In this document: positions 43,546 to 52,263 of the stretch, in pieces | How positions within the stretch are numbered: the stretch's first letter is position 1 | Layout of the letters: every line of letters starts with the position of its first letter | Origin: Bacillus_AB infantis_B | GTDB lineage: Bacteria > Bacillota > Bacilli > Bacillales > Cytobacillaceae | NCBI RefSeq assembly: GCF_008180445.1 | Contig: NZ_VTER01000003.1 | Coordinates: 496,001-560,000 of the forward strand | Reading direction: 5' to 3' | Length of the DNA stretch: 64,000 nucleotides | Position numbers and translations under genes: made by a program | Notes under the pieces: generated by a model | Told to the model about the DNA's origin: nothing | Seen by the model: the letters and a program-made list of their open reading frames with translations, nothing else | Database searches by the model: none

Positions 43546-43557
43546 GAAAACGTTTTC
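43546..43557. promoter_or_regulatory. Operator palindrome upstream of the sugar operon promoter
   Basis: Perfect 12-bp palindrome GAAAACGTTTTC, 10 bp upstream of the -35. The same sequence lies at 44623, upstream of the LacI-family gene itself, so it is the likely binding site for that regulator; a cre-type reading is also possible. Confidence 0.7.
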
Positions 43558-43597
43558 CGGCGGATGCATTCTCCGATGAAATAATGGCGTTTTCCGT

Positions 43598-44602
43598 TCA
43601 AATCAATCTCTTCACACTGTCCCGCAGGCTCAGCCGATAATCCACATAATGTTCCAGGTAAGATGTCCCCGGCTGTGAAATACTGTGAAGCAGAGCCTCC
43701 ATCGCTTTGGACCCCATGGCTTCGAAGTCGACCCGGACCGTTGTCAGCTGCGGGCGCACAAGTGTTGCCAGTTCAATATCATCAAAACCTGCAATTGAGA
43801 TATCGTCAGGAACCCTGTATCCCTGGTCTTCTGCACAATTTTTGGCACCGATGGCAATCGTGTCAGATGCGCAAAGAAGTGCGGTAGGAAGATCCCTTTT
43901 TCTAAGCAGGGCTACCATTGCCTCATATCCATCCGCGGAGGAAAAATTGCTTTCAGCGAGGAAATCCTGATTGACAGGAAGCTCCTGGCGCTCCATTTCA
44001 TCAAGAAACCCTTTATAGCGTGAATAGCCCGCCGACTGATCATGCAATGGCCCGTGGATCATTCCGATTTTTTCATGGCCGCAGCGTACCAGGTATCTGA
44101 CCATTTCCGTAATCGGCGTGTAATTGTCCACATCGACCCAGGAAATATTATGACCTGTTATTTTCTGCCCAACCACTATAACCGGAATTTTATTCGCTTT
44201 TATCCAATCTATATGCCGCTCGGTTGTATGGATGGCGGACAGGATAATGCCATCCACCTGCTTCTCCTTGAATATTTCGAGCGATTTCAGCTCCATTTCC
44301 GGATCCAGCCTGGTGTTGCTCAGGATGATATTATAGCCATTCCTGTTGGCCACCTCTTCAATGCCGTTGATAAGCTCGGCGGATGTATAGTTGATTTGCG
44401 GAAAAATGACCCCGATTAAATTCGTAGACTTGCTGATCAGGCCCCTTGCAAGCGCATTGGGGCGAAACTGGGTTTCACGGATTACCTTCTCGACTTTCTC
44501 CCTTATTTCATCATTAACCGGCTTACTCTTATTGATCACTCGTGAGACGGTTGCAACAGAGACACCTGCCATCTTGGCAATATCCTTTATCGTTAACTTC
44601 AT
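43598..44602 (-). CDS. LacI-family regulator of the sugar operon
   Basis: 334 residues from the ATG at 44602, where the canonical MKLTIKDIAKMAGVSVATVSR helix-turn-helix begins; an in-frame ATG 12 nt upstream sits too close to GGAGG. The periplasmic-binding-protein-like core (about 60-334) would bind the inducer sugar. It is probably a repressor of the downstream importer and enzyme genes through GAAAACGTTTTC sites, one of which lies before its own gene (autoregulation) and one before the binding-protein gene. Transcribed in the same direction as the operon with no terminator between. Confidence 0.88.
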   Translation of the reverse strand: MKLTIKDIAKMAGVSVATVSRVINKSKPVNDEIREKVEKVIRETQFRPNALARGLISKSTNLIGVIFPQINYTSAELINGIEEVANRNGYNIILSNTRLDPEMELKSLEIFKEKQVDGIILSAIHTTERHIDWIKANKIPVIVVGQKITGHNISWVDVDNYTPITEMVRYLVRCGHEKIGMIHGPLHDQSAGYSRYKGFLDEMERQELPVNQDFLAESNFSSADGYEAMVALLRKRDLPTALLCASDTIAIGAKNCAEDQGYRVPDDISIAGFDDIELATLVRPQLTTVRVDFEAMGSKAMEALLHSISQPGTSYLEHYVDYRLSLRDSVKRLI

Positions 44603-44622
44603 TATTATTTTCATTCCTCCAG

Positions 44623-44634
44623 GAAAACGTTTTC
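44623..44634. promoter_or_regulatory. Operator palindrome upstream of the LacI-family gene
   Basis: GAAAACGTTTTC, identical to the site at 43546, about 20 nt upstream of the chosen start. Confidence 0.65.
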
Positions 44635-44695
44635 TTTTCACTTTGAATCTATAATTACACAGCGTGTTTGTCAATATGAATCCATGCCCTATTTA

Positions 44696-44849
44696 GTGCC
44701 AGGTACCATAAAAAGACACTTTGCCATATTTGTCCACGGAGCGTACCTGGCACCACAAAAAGACACTTCCACCCCATTTGTCCACGGATGGTACCTGGCA
44801 CCACAAAAAGACACTTCACCCCCTTTTGTCCACGGACGGTACCTGGCAC
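44696..44849. repeat. Tandem array of 48-bp GGTACCTGGCACC repeats
   Basis: Three units. Each has ACAAAAAGACACTT, a short variable stretch, TTTGTCCACGGA and GGTACCTGGCACC; the last two are exactly 48 bp. GTGCCAGGTACC at the left end and GGTACCTGGCAC at the right end form inverted ends. Occupies the gap between two divergent regulator genes. Not CRISPR: the variable part is under 12 bp. Confidence 0.85.
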
Positions 44850-44908
44850 GGAATTTTTGGTATATAATAGGCAGAAGATTACAGCTGATGCGGAAATAGG
44901 TGAATGGG

Positions 44909-46225
44909 ATGGAGATTACATTAGGGGTGATCGGGCCTGAGGATTCGGTCCGGCATATTATGGATTCGGCGGAGTCTTTTTCGGATTTGCGGCTGGTTCC
45001 TTTTTATTATGGCAGCCTTGAGGAGATCGATGGGATCATCGGCGAGAACCAGCAAAGGATCGATCAGTGGTTTTTTTCCGGGCAGGTGCCTTATACATAT
45101 GCGTTATCAAAGAAGCTGATCTGTGAGGAGAACAGCTTTTATCCTCCCCTTTACGGCGCGAGCCTGCTGGGGAAGGTGCTGGAATCTTATCTTGATAAGG
45201 AGCGGGTGATCAGAAGCATTAGTCTGGATACGATCCAGGAGGAGGAGCTGGAAACAACGAAGCGCTATTTTTCCCTGCAGAGCCTGGAGATCCATTCTTT
45301 TTCTTATCCGGATTTCCGCCCTGTTGAGGAGCTGGCGGAGTTTCATATAAAGCTTTACCGTGAGGGCAGGACGGAGGCTGCTTTTACCTGCCTGCGGGGA
45401 GTCTATGATTATCTCAAAGAAATGGATATTCCCTGCTATCGTGTGTATCCTTCCCATCTATCGATTCAATTTGCGCTTAAAATTCTGAAAGAACGCGGCC
45501 ACTCATCCTGGTATCAGCGTTCGCAAATGGCGCTTCTCGGAATTGAACTCATCCACCCTGATAATGAGGGAGAATTCTTTCATTCCTATGAACGGAAGCA
45601 CAAGGAGCTTGCCATGAAGAAGCTGCTCATTGAGCTTGCAGAGCATGTGAACGGGTCATATGTGCAAATTGGCGACGGCCTCTATTTTATCTACACAACG
45701 CGCGGCGAGGTTGAGATCAAGCTTGATAAAAAGGATCTTTACGATCTGATAGAAACGGTTTATGCCCAGACACAGTTCCGCCTCCGGATCGGCCTTGGCT
45801 ACGGCATCACTGCACTGCAGGCGGAGGAAAATGTGCAAAAAGCGCTCAGGAGCGCCAGACAGAAGACCAAGCCGGCAATCGTTCTCGTTGATGAAAATGA
45901 GGAGCTGACAGAGTTTCAGCCGTCCGGGGATTCGGTTACCTATCATTCTAAAAAATGGAGTGATAAGGAATGGGCAGATACACTGAAAAAAGCGAATATC
46001 TCTCCTGTCGCGCTTTCGAAAATCCAGACATTGTCCAATTTTTATAAAAAAACCGAAGTAAATTCCCGCGAAGTGGCTGGCTGGCTGGAGAGTACAGAGC
46101 GGAATGCCCGGCGGATCCTTTCAGAGATGGAGACTATCGGCCTCGCTGAAAGCAAATCAGTCCAGGCGGGCCAGTCAAAGGGCAGGCCGAGAAAGGTTTA
46201 TAAACTTTTATTGAATGGTAATTAA
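44909..46225 (+). CDS. Transcription regulator with degenerate GGDEF-like domain and C-terminal winged helix
   Basis: 438 residues from the ATG at 44909, which has AGGTGA 5 nt upstream; a GTG at 44900 in frame is the alternative. The N-terminal part (1-190) resembles a ligand-sensing receiver; the middle (about 230-325) reads like a nucleotidyl-cyclase-fold relic (RIGLGYGITALQAEENVQKALRSARQ) but lacks a GGDEF signature. The C-terminal 80 residues form a winged helix (NSREVAGWLESTERNARRILSEM). Probably a dimeric transcription activator of the adjacent M20-AbgT operon, which starts about 270 bp downstream. Family not recognised with certainty. Confidence 0.65.
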   Translation: MEITLGVIGPEDSVRHIMDSAESFSDLRLVPFYYGSLEEIDGIIGENQQRIDQWFFSGQVPYTYALSKKLICEENSFYPPLYGASLLGKVLESYLDKERVIRSISLDTIQEEELETTKRYFSLQSLEIHSFSYPDFRPVEELAEFHIKLYREGRTEAAFTCLRGVYDYLKEMDIPCYRVYPSHLSIQFALKILKERGHSSWYQRSQMALLGIELIHPDNEGEFFHSYERKHKELAMKKLLIELAEHVNGSYVQIGDGLYFIYTTRGEVEIKLDKKDLYDLIETVYAQTQFRLRIGLGYGITALQAEENVQKALRSARQKTKPAIVLVDENEELTEFQPSGDSVTYHSKKWSDKEWADTLKKANISPVALSKIQTLSNFYKKTEVNSREVAGWLESTERNARRILSEMETIGLAESKSVQAGQSKGRPRKVYKLLLNGN

Positions 46226-46226
46226 T

Positions 46227-46262
46227 AGCAAGCCAGCAGGACCCTCTGCCGGCTTGCTTTTG
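46227..46262 (+). terminator. Terminator of the 44909 regulator gene
   Basis: AGCAAGCC/GGCTTGCT stem with internal GC pairing, then TTTTGATTTTG. Confidence 0.8.
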
Positions 46263-46494
46263 ATTTTGCCTTCCAAGCCTGGCCAGCCCATTTTCACACT
46301 ATCATTACACATACTGTTTGTGAACTATTCTACAAAGTATCAATTTTCTAAATATTGTAGTATACTCCCCTTTAAGGAAAATAAACGGCAATTATCCGAA
46401 AACAAAAACCTTGATGATTGCCCCAACTTAATGTCTCTATAACTTTCCTAAATTAGGAAACAACCAAAATTTTACATACAGGGAGTGCTGAAAT

Positions 46495-47793
46495 ATGACC
46501 AGCGAGTTTGTCAAACATCTTACTCCGCAGCTAGTGGAATGGCGCAGGACGCTTCATAGCCTGCCGGAATTGGGCTTTATGGAATATATCACAACCTACC
46601 GGATCGGGAAGGAGCTCGAGAAGATGGGCTTTACCCTCCATATCGGGAAGGATGCCCTGCAGGAAGATGCCCGCCTCGGCGTGCCGAAAAAAGAAGACCT
46701 GGATGCACACGAAGAAAAGGCAGCTGCTTGGGGAGTCGAGCAGGAATGGCTGGAAAAATTGTCAGGCGGCAACACCGGCCTTGTGGCAACTTGGGATACA
46801 GGAAGAACTGGAGACCATATCGGGTTCCGCTTTGATATTGATGCCCTGCCGATCCTTGAATCTGCCGATGAATCCCACCTCCCATGCAAGCATGAATTCT
46901 CATCCGGTGAACCTAACGTGATGCATGCCTGCGGACATGACGGCCATGCGACGATCGGCCTCGGCACAGCAAAATATATTGCAGAACATACCGATGAACT
47001 CAAGGGGAAATTCACGCTCCTTTTCCAGCCGGCAGAAGAAGGCGGGCGCGGTGCAAGAGCGATGGTGGCCAAGGGCTGGCTCGATGATGTTGATTATTTC
47101 TACTCCGGGCATATCGGGATCCACTCCTACCCGGTCGGAACAATCGCCGCAACAACGACAGGATTCCTGGCATCAACAAAGTATAATGTTTCATTCAAGG
47201 GAGTCTCCTCCCATGCCGGCATGCATCCCGAGCTCGGCAAAAATGCTCTGCTCGCCGCAACCACTGCAGCCAATAACTTATATGCAATTCCGCGCCATTT
47301 TGACGGCGTCACCCGTGTGAACGTCGGTCGCCTGACAGCGGGAAGCGGACGCAATATCATCCCTGAAGACAGCTATATGGAGATTGAGGTCCGCGGTGAA
47401 ACGCATGCTATCGGCGACTATATGGCAGACAGCGCCCTTCGGATCATCAAGGCAGCGGCCGATATGCATGATGTTTCCTGCACAATCGAGCCTGTCGGCG
47501 TCACCGAAGTGATGACCTGCGATGAAGAGCTGATTCCGAAAATCCAGGGATGGTGCGCTTCAAGCGAGCTTGTTACGGAAGTCATCCCTTCTGTCCCTGT
47601 CTCCGGCTCTGAGGATGCGAGCTTTATGATGAACAAGGTCCAGGAGCATGGCGGCAAGGCGACCTATATGCTTTTCGGCACTAAGCTTGACTTCCCGCAC
47701 CATCACCCTCAGTTCGATTATGAGGAAGAAGTGCTCGCGGCAGCGGTCGATACATTCGCCAGCATCATCAAAGGCGGCTCCTCCAATGGCTGA
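46495..47793 (+). CDS. abgA: M20 amidohydrolase, AbgA-like
   Basis: 432 residues. Two-metal M20D peptidase with the dimetal motif HACGHDGH, the catalytic Glu in PAEEGGRGA, and a late His in FPHHHPQ. AbgA with AbgB cleaves p-aminobenzoyl-glutamate in E. coli. Other M20D enzymes cleave N-acyl amino acids or indole-acetyl conjugates. Position before an AbgB homologue and an AbgT transporter favours an aminobenzoyl-glutamate-like or other amide substrate. Its end overlaps the next start. A TATACT-like -10 lies near 46364-46369. Cytoplasmic. Confidence 0.85.
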   Translation: MTSEFVKHLTPQLVEWRRTLHSLPELGFMEYITTYRIGKELEKMGFTLHIGKDALQEDARLGVPKKEDLDAHEEKAAAWGVEQEWLEKLSGGNTGLVATWDTGRTGDHIGFRFDIDALPILESADESHLPCKHEFSSGEPNVMHACGHDGHATIGLGTAKYIAEHTDELKGKFTLLFQPAEEGGRGARAMVAKGWLDDVDYFYSGHIGIHSYPVGTIAATTTGFLASTKYNVSFKGVSSHAGMHPELGKNALLAATTAANNLYAIPRHFDGVTRVNVGRLTAGSGRNIIPEDSYMEIEVRGETHAIGDYMADSALRIIKAAADMHDVSCTIEPVGVTEVMTCDEELIPKIQGWCASSELVTEVIPSVPVSGSEDASFMMNKVQEHGGKATYMLFGTKLDFPHHHPQFDYEEEVLAAAVDTFASIIKGGSSNG

Positions 47794-49033
47794 TTTGAAC
47801 AGCTGGCTTGAAAAAAATCTCGCCATCCTGAATACAGTCTCTAGCATGAATCAGCCGGATGGCTTCACCCGCCTCAGCTTCACGACAGAGGAAAAAGCTG
47901 CCCATGACGCATTCAGGAAAGTGGCGGAGGAGCTCGGGCTACATACCCATCAGGATGCGGCCGGCAATCAGTGGGCCATATGGAAAACAGGCAGCAGCAC
48001 ACCAGCCGTTGCCGTGGGCTCTCATCTTGATACAGTTGTGAACGGCGGCGGATATGACGGTCCAGCCGGGGTGCTCAGCGCCCTGGCCGCCGTCAAAACA
48101 CTGAAGGATTCGGGATTCCAGCCAGCAAGAGATATAGCAGTTGCCTGCTTTGTGTCAGAAGAATCCGCGCGCTTCGGCCTGTCGACTATCGGCAGCAAAG
48201 CCGTCTCCGGGAAACTCAACAGCCGGGAAACCGGTGGGATGACTGACCGTAGTGGTACCACTGTCCAGGAGGCTGCCGAGGAATTCGGGCTTGACTGGTC
48301 CAGGATCGAAGAAGCTGAACTGCCTGCTGAGAAGCTTGCCTGCTTTTTGGAGCTGCATATCGAGCAGGGAACCCATATTGAGGAGCATGGTGCAGAAATC
48401 GGGATTGTAAACGGCGTCGCCTGCCCGGTCCGGCTGAAGGTTCACGTTAAAGGAATGGCCGGCCATACCGGTACGACCCCAATGCATAGCCGAAAAGATG
48501 CATTCGTCGCCATCGCCCCGCTCGTCACCTTTGTGCATGAAAGGGCGTCACAGTTAAGTGCTGAAAGCATCCAGCCGCTCGTCGCGACAGTCAGCACCGT
48601 TGAATTGAAACCGAACAGCATGAACGTCATCCCCGGAGAAATCGAGATTGGCATCGATATTCGCAGCGTTGATGACAGTCTAAAACGTTCTTTTGCTGAA
48701 GAAATAAAGGAATTTTGCCAGAAGGCCGCTGCAGACAGCGGGGTGGAAATCCATGTTGAAACCCTAATCAACAACGATTCCATCATGCTTGATCCCGGCA
48801 TGCAGCAGAAACTCACCGGCATATGCGGAGAGCTCGGCCTGAAAGCCTACAGCATGAACAGCGGCGCCGGGCATGATGTCATGAATATGGCAGCTAAGTG
48901 GCCGGCCGGATTGATTTTTATCCCCTGCAAGGATGGCATTTCACATCATCCAGATGAATTTGCCTCTATTGAAGACATGGCCAAAGGCGTCCGGGTAATC
49001 ACAAGATTCCTGGAAAAAGAGGCTTCCTTATAA
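47786..49033 (+). CDS. M20 hydantoinase/carbamoylase-family amidase
   Basis: 415 residues from the ATG at 47786, overlapping the end of abgA by 8 bp. A much longer in-frame start lies inside abgA and is rejected. Motifs GSHLDTV, DGPAGVL, EESARFG, HIEQGTH and GAGHD define the N-carbamoyl-amino-acid hydrolase/allantoate amidohydrolase family. It would cleave a carbamoyl or related C-N bond, releasing ammonia and CO2 or an amino acid. It is sandwiched between abgA and abgB homologues, an unusual addition to the abg set. Substrate not determined. Confidence 0.88.
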   Translation: MADLNSWLEKNLAILNTVSSMNQPDGFTRLSFTTEEKAAHDAFRKVAEELGLHTHQDAAGNQWAIWKTGSSTPAVAVGSHLDTVVNGGGYDGPAGVLSALAAVKTLKDSGFQPARDIAVACFVSEESARFGLSTIGSKAVSGKLNSRETGGMTDRSGTTVQEAAEEFGLDWSRIEEAELPAEKLACFLELHIEQGTHIEEHGAEIGIVNGVACPVRLKVHVKGMAGHTGTTPMHSRKDAFVAIAPLVTFVHERASQLSAESIQPLVATVSTVELKPNSMNVIPGEIEIGIDIRSVDDSLKRSFAEEIKEFCQKAAADSGVEIHVETLINNDSIMLDPGMQQKLTGICGELGLKAYSMNSGAGHDVMNMAAKWPAGLIFIPCKDGISHHPDEFASIEDMAKGVRVITRFLEKEASL

Positions 49034-49069
49034 CAGCCGATATTTGACTTATTTTAAAGGAGTGACCTG

Positions 49070-50506
49070 ATGACATCCCCCGTAAAAACATATTTATCTG
49101 AAAATAGACAAACTTTCGAAAAGATAAGCGAATACATCTACCATCATCCTGAAACACGCTTTGAAGAATATGATTCTGCTGAGTTTCTCGCAGCGGAATG
49201 TGAAAAAGCCGGATTCCAGGTTGAACGGAATGCCGGCAATATTGAAACCGCCTTTGTTGCCTCCTCTGGCAGCGGCTCTCCTGTCATCGGCTTCCTCGGA
49301 GAATTTGATGCCCTTTCCGGCCTTGGGCAGGAACCTGGCAAATCCTCCCCGGAGCCTACAGGAAAAAATGCCGGCCATGGCTGCGGCCATAATCTGCTAG
49401 GCACCGGTGCCTTTGCAGCAGCCTGCGCCGCTAAGAACTATCTTGAGGAAAATAATCTGCCGGGGACGATTAAATTTTTCGGGTGTCCCGGTGAAGAAGG
49501 CGGTTCAGGCAAGACCTTCATGGTCAGGGAAGGTGTCTTTGACGGAGTGGACATTGCCCTTACCTGGCACCCGTCGCCGGCCAACAGCATCATGAGCTTA
49601 TCAAGCCTAGCAAACTATCAGGTATTTTTCCGCTTCAAAGGGCTTTCCTCACACGCAGCCAACTCCCCTCATCTCGGGCGGAGTGCACTGGATGCAGTCG
49701 AGCTTATGAACGTCGGAGTCAACTATCTCCGCGAGCATGTCATCCCGGAGGCCCGCATCCATTATGCAGTCACCAATACGGGCGGCATTTCCCCGAATGT
49801 GGTACAGGCTGATGCAGAGGTCCTGTATTTGATCCGCTCGCCGATGGTCAAGCAGGTCGATGACATTTACAAGCGTGTGTGCAAAATTGCGGAAGGCGCG
49901 GCTTTGATGACCGAAACAGAGCTGACCATCGAGTTTGATAAAGCCTGCTCCAACTATATCCCGAACCGCAGCCTGGAGCGCATCCTCCATGAAAGCCTGC
50001 TTGAGGCAGGGATCGAAAAGCCGGACGAGCAGGAGGAAGCATACGCGAAACAGCTGTGGGACACGCTCTCTGAAGGCGAAAAAGAAAGCTATATTGATAT
50101 TTTAAAAGGCTTCGGCTATATCGGGGATGGCAGCGAATTTGCAGGCAAATACCTGGCAGACACTATCTCGCCGTATGAACCTTCGAATGGCGTCCTTTCC
50201 GGATCAACTGATGTTTCGGATGTCAGCTGGGTCATCCCGACTGCACAATTAACAGCTTCCACCTCTGCTCTCGGCACGCCGCTGCATACCTGGCAGATGA
50301 CCGCCCAGGGAATCAGCAGCTATGCCCATAAAGGGATGCTGCGGGCTGCGGAGGCGATGGCATTGACCGCCATCAGGATGCTGACGGAAAAAGAAGAGCT
50401 TGAAAAAGTACAGCAGGAGTTTGCTCTATTCAGGGACGGAAATCCCTATACATGTCCAATTCCGGAAGGTGTAATGCCTTCCAAGTTATCGGAGGGGTCC
50501 TCATGA
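49070..50506 (+). CDS. abgB: M20 amidohydrolase, AbgB-like
   Basis: 478 residues, matching AbgB. Motifs AGHGCGHN, CPGEEGGSG, and a C-terminal TSALGTPLHTW segment. Forms the partner subunit or paralogue of the AbgA-like enzyme. AAAGGAG lies before the ATG. It overlaps the transporter start by ATGA, so translation is coupled. Confidence 0.88.
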   Translation: MTSPVKTYLSENRQTFEKISEYIYHHPETRFEEYDSAEFLAAECEKAGFQVERNAGNIETAFVASSGSGSPVIGFLGEFDALSGLGQEPGKSSPEPTGKNAGHGCGHNLLGTGAFAAACAAKNYLEENNLPGTIKFFGCPGEEGGSGKTFMVREGVFDGVDIALTWHPSPANSIMSLSSLANYQVFFRFKGLSSHAANSPHLGRSALDAVELMNVGVNYLREHVIPEARIHYAVTNTGGISPNVVQADAEVLYLIRSPMVKQVDDIYKRVCKIAEGAALMTETELTIEFDKACSNYIPNRSLERILHESLLEAGIEKPDEQEEAYAKQLWDTLSEGEKESYIDILKGFGYIGDGSEFAGKYLADTISPYEPSNGVLSGSTDVSDVSWVIPTAQLTASTSALGTPLHTWQMTAQGISSYAHKGMLRAAEAMALTAIRMLTEKEELEKVQQEFALFRDGNPYTCPIPEGVMPSKLSEGSS

Positions 50507-52044
50507 AACTTGAAAACCAGCCTGGTACAAGTCCACAGAAGAAGGAAGGTTTTTTTCAGAAATTCTTGAACGGAATCGAAAAAATAGGCAACAAGCTGCC
50601 AGATCCGTTTATTTTATTCGTCGTACTGACGCTTCTGGTTATTGTCGCTTCAGCGATTTTTAAAGCGTTCGGTGCTACGGTTGTCCACCCCGGCACAGGG
50701 GAAGAGCTGGCCGTCAAGAGCTTAGCGTCAGGTGAAGGTCTGCAGTATATCCTCAGCTCGATGCTCGATAACTTTACGGGCTTCGCACCGCTCGGCCTCG
50801 TACTGGCCATGATGCTTGGTATCGGCTTGGCCGAGAAAGTAGGTTTGCTTGATTATGCCATCCGGAAAACCATTCTGAAGTCACCGCCGGTATTGATCAC
50901 TTATACTGTCGTATTTGTCGGAATCATGGGGAACCTGGCCTCAGATGCGGCCATGGTACTGATTCCGCCGCTCGCTGCCATGGTTTTTTACAAGGTAGGC
51001 CGCAACCCGATCGCAGGTCTCGCAGCCGGGTATGCTGCAGCCGGTGCCGGTTTCACAGCCAACCTTGTCATTACCGGTACAGACACATTGCTTGCCGGGA
51101 TTTCCACGGAAGCTGCAAGGATCATTGATGACAGTTTCACCGTTTCACCTGTTGATAACTATTATTTCAATATTGTTTCCGTCTTCCTTCTGACCATTGT
51201 CGGCAGTCTTGTGACAACTAAATTCATCGAGCCGCGCCTTGGCAAATATAAAGGAGATGTCGTCGAGGAAGCAGTCACAGAGGACCACCCGAAAGCAGGC
51301 AAAGGCCTGCGCAATGCCGTCATCGCCGGGGGAGTTTATTTAGCCATCATCCTAGTCACTCTCTTCCTGCCTGACAGCCCATTGCGCGGCGAAGGCGGAA
51401 CCATTGTCCCGTCTCCATTCATTGACGGCATCGTTCCGATCACCCTTATTTTCTTTATTGTGATCGGGGTTGCCTACGGCCTGACAATCGGAAACATCAA
51501 ATCAAGCGGAGATGTCGCTAAATACATGGCTGAATCCATGAAGGATATGGCTGGCTATATCGTCCTGATTTTCGCCATTGCCCAGTTCATCGCCTATTTC
51601 AGCTGGTCCAATATTGCGACATGGGTAGCTGTAAACGGCGCCGATTTCCTGAAGGATATAGAATTCACCGGAATCGGCCTTATCATCGGCTATATCATCT
51701 TTACCGCCATGCTGAACTTCCTGATCACATCAGGATCAGCCAAGTGGGCGCTCGAGGCTCCTGTCTTCATCCCAATGTTCATGCAGCTGGGCTACAACCC
51801 TGCATTCACCCAGGTTGCCTACAGGATCGCCGACTCGTCCACAAACATCGTCACACCATTGATGCCATACATGGTCATCACCTTATCATTCATGCAGAAG
51901 TACGATAAAAAAGCCGGGATCGGGACCTTCATCGCCCTCATGCTCCCGTACTCCATCTGCTTCCTGCTCACCTGGATCATCCTGATCCTCGTATTCTACT
52001 TCTTCGGCATTCCGTTTGGGCCGGGGATTGGGCCGATGCTGTAA
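50503..52044 (+). CDS. abgT: AbgT-family transporter
   Basis: 513 residues, as expected for AbgT. The ATG at 50503 overlaps the abgB stop and follows GGAGGGG; an upstream in-frame ATG is inside abgB. Nine or more membrane segments with the family motifs (GIMGNLASDAAMVLIPP and SGSAKWALEAPVFIPM). E. coli AbgT imports p-aminobenzoyl-glutamate; other family members export sulfonamides. In this context import of the substrate cleaved by the three hydrolases is likely. Integral membrane protein. Confidence 0.9.
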   Translation: MKLENQPGTSPQKKEGFFQKFLNGIEKIGNKLPDPFILFVVLTLLVIVASAIFKAFGATVVHPGTGEELAVKSLASGEGLQYILSSMLDNFTGFAPLGLVLAMMLGIGLAEKVGLLDYAIRKTILKSPPVLITYTVVFVGIMGNLASDAAMVLIPPLAAMVFYKVGRNPIAGLAAGYAAAGAGFTANLVITGTDTLLAGISTEAARIIDDSFTVSPVDNYYFNIVSVFLLTIVGSLVTTKFIEPRLGKYKGDVVEEAVTEDHPKAGKGLRNAVIAGGVYLAIILVTLFLPDSPLRGEGGTIVPSPFIDGIVPITLIFFIVIGVAYGLTIGNIKSSGDVAKYMAESMKDMAGYIVLIFAIAQFIAYFSWSNIATWVAVNGADFLKDIEFTGIGLIIGYIIFTAMLNFLITSGSAKWALEAPVFIPMFMQLGYNPAFTQVAYRIADSSTNIVTPLMPYMVITLSFMQKYDKKAGIGTFIALMLPYSICFLLTWIILILVFYFFGIPFGPGIGPML

Positions 52045-52078
52045 AAAAGCTTACTTGGCACCAGTAAACAATTAACAG

Positions 52079-52111
52079 AAAAAGGCTCGCAGCCAAGCTG
52101 CGGGCCTTTTC
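52079..52111 (+). terminator. Terminator of the M20-AbgT operon
   Basis: AAAAGGCTCGCAG/CTGCGGGCCTTTT stem with small loop and T-rich tail. Confidence 0.85.
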
Positions 52112-52263
52112 CTCAATAATTAGAAAACCGTTGGGATTTTTTCATAGTTCTTGTTCTGCTCCCATTCGCTTATATCAAAATTGATGGTTCAGAAAGCTGC
52201 GTTTTCCTCCTTAAAAGCTAGCCCCGTGGAGATACCCTGCCACAAGGCTTCATTCTTTTTTCA

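Noticed and set aside
44655..44849. 64-codon minus-strand ORF with repeats of PGT.RGQ...KCLFV
   Set aside because: It is the translation of the 48-bp tandem array (16 codons per unit), with no RBS; the repeat is better explained at DNA level.
44696..44849. CRISPR-like array
   Set aside because: Units are contiguous 48-bp repeats with under 12 bp of variation and no unique spacers; no cas genes nearby.
47648..47785. Extended N-terminus of the carbamoylase-like gene
   Set aside because: The extension overlaps abgA in another frame and has a non-homologous Cys/Ser-rich composition; the ATG at 47786 fits the family.
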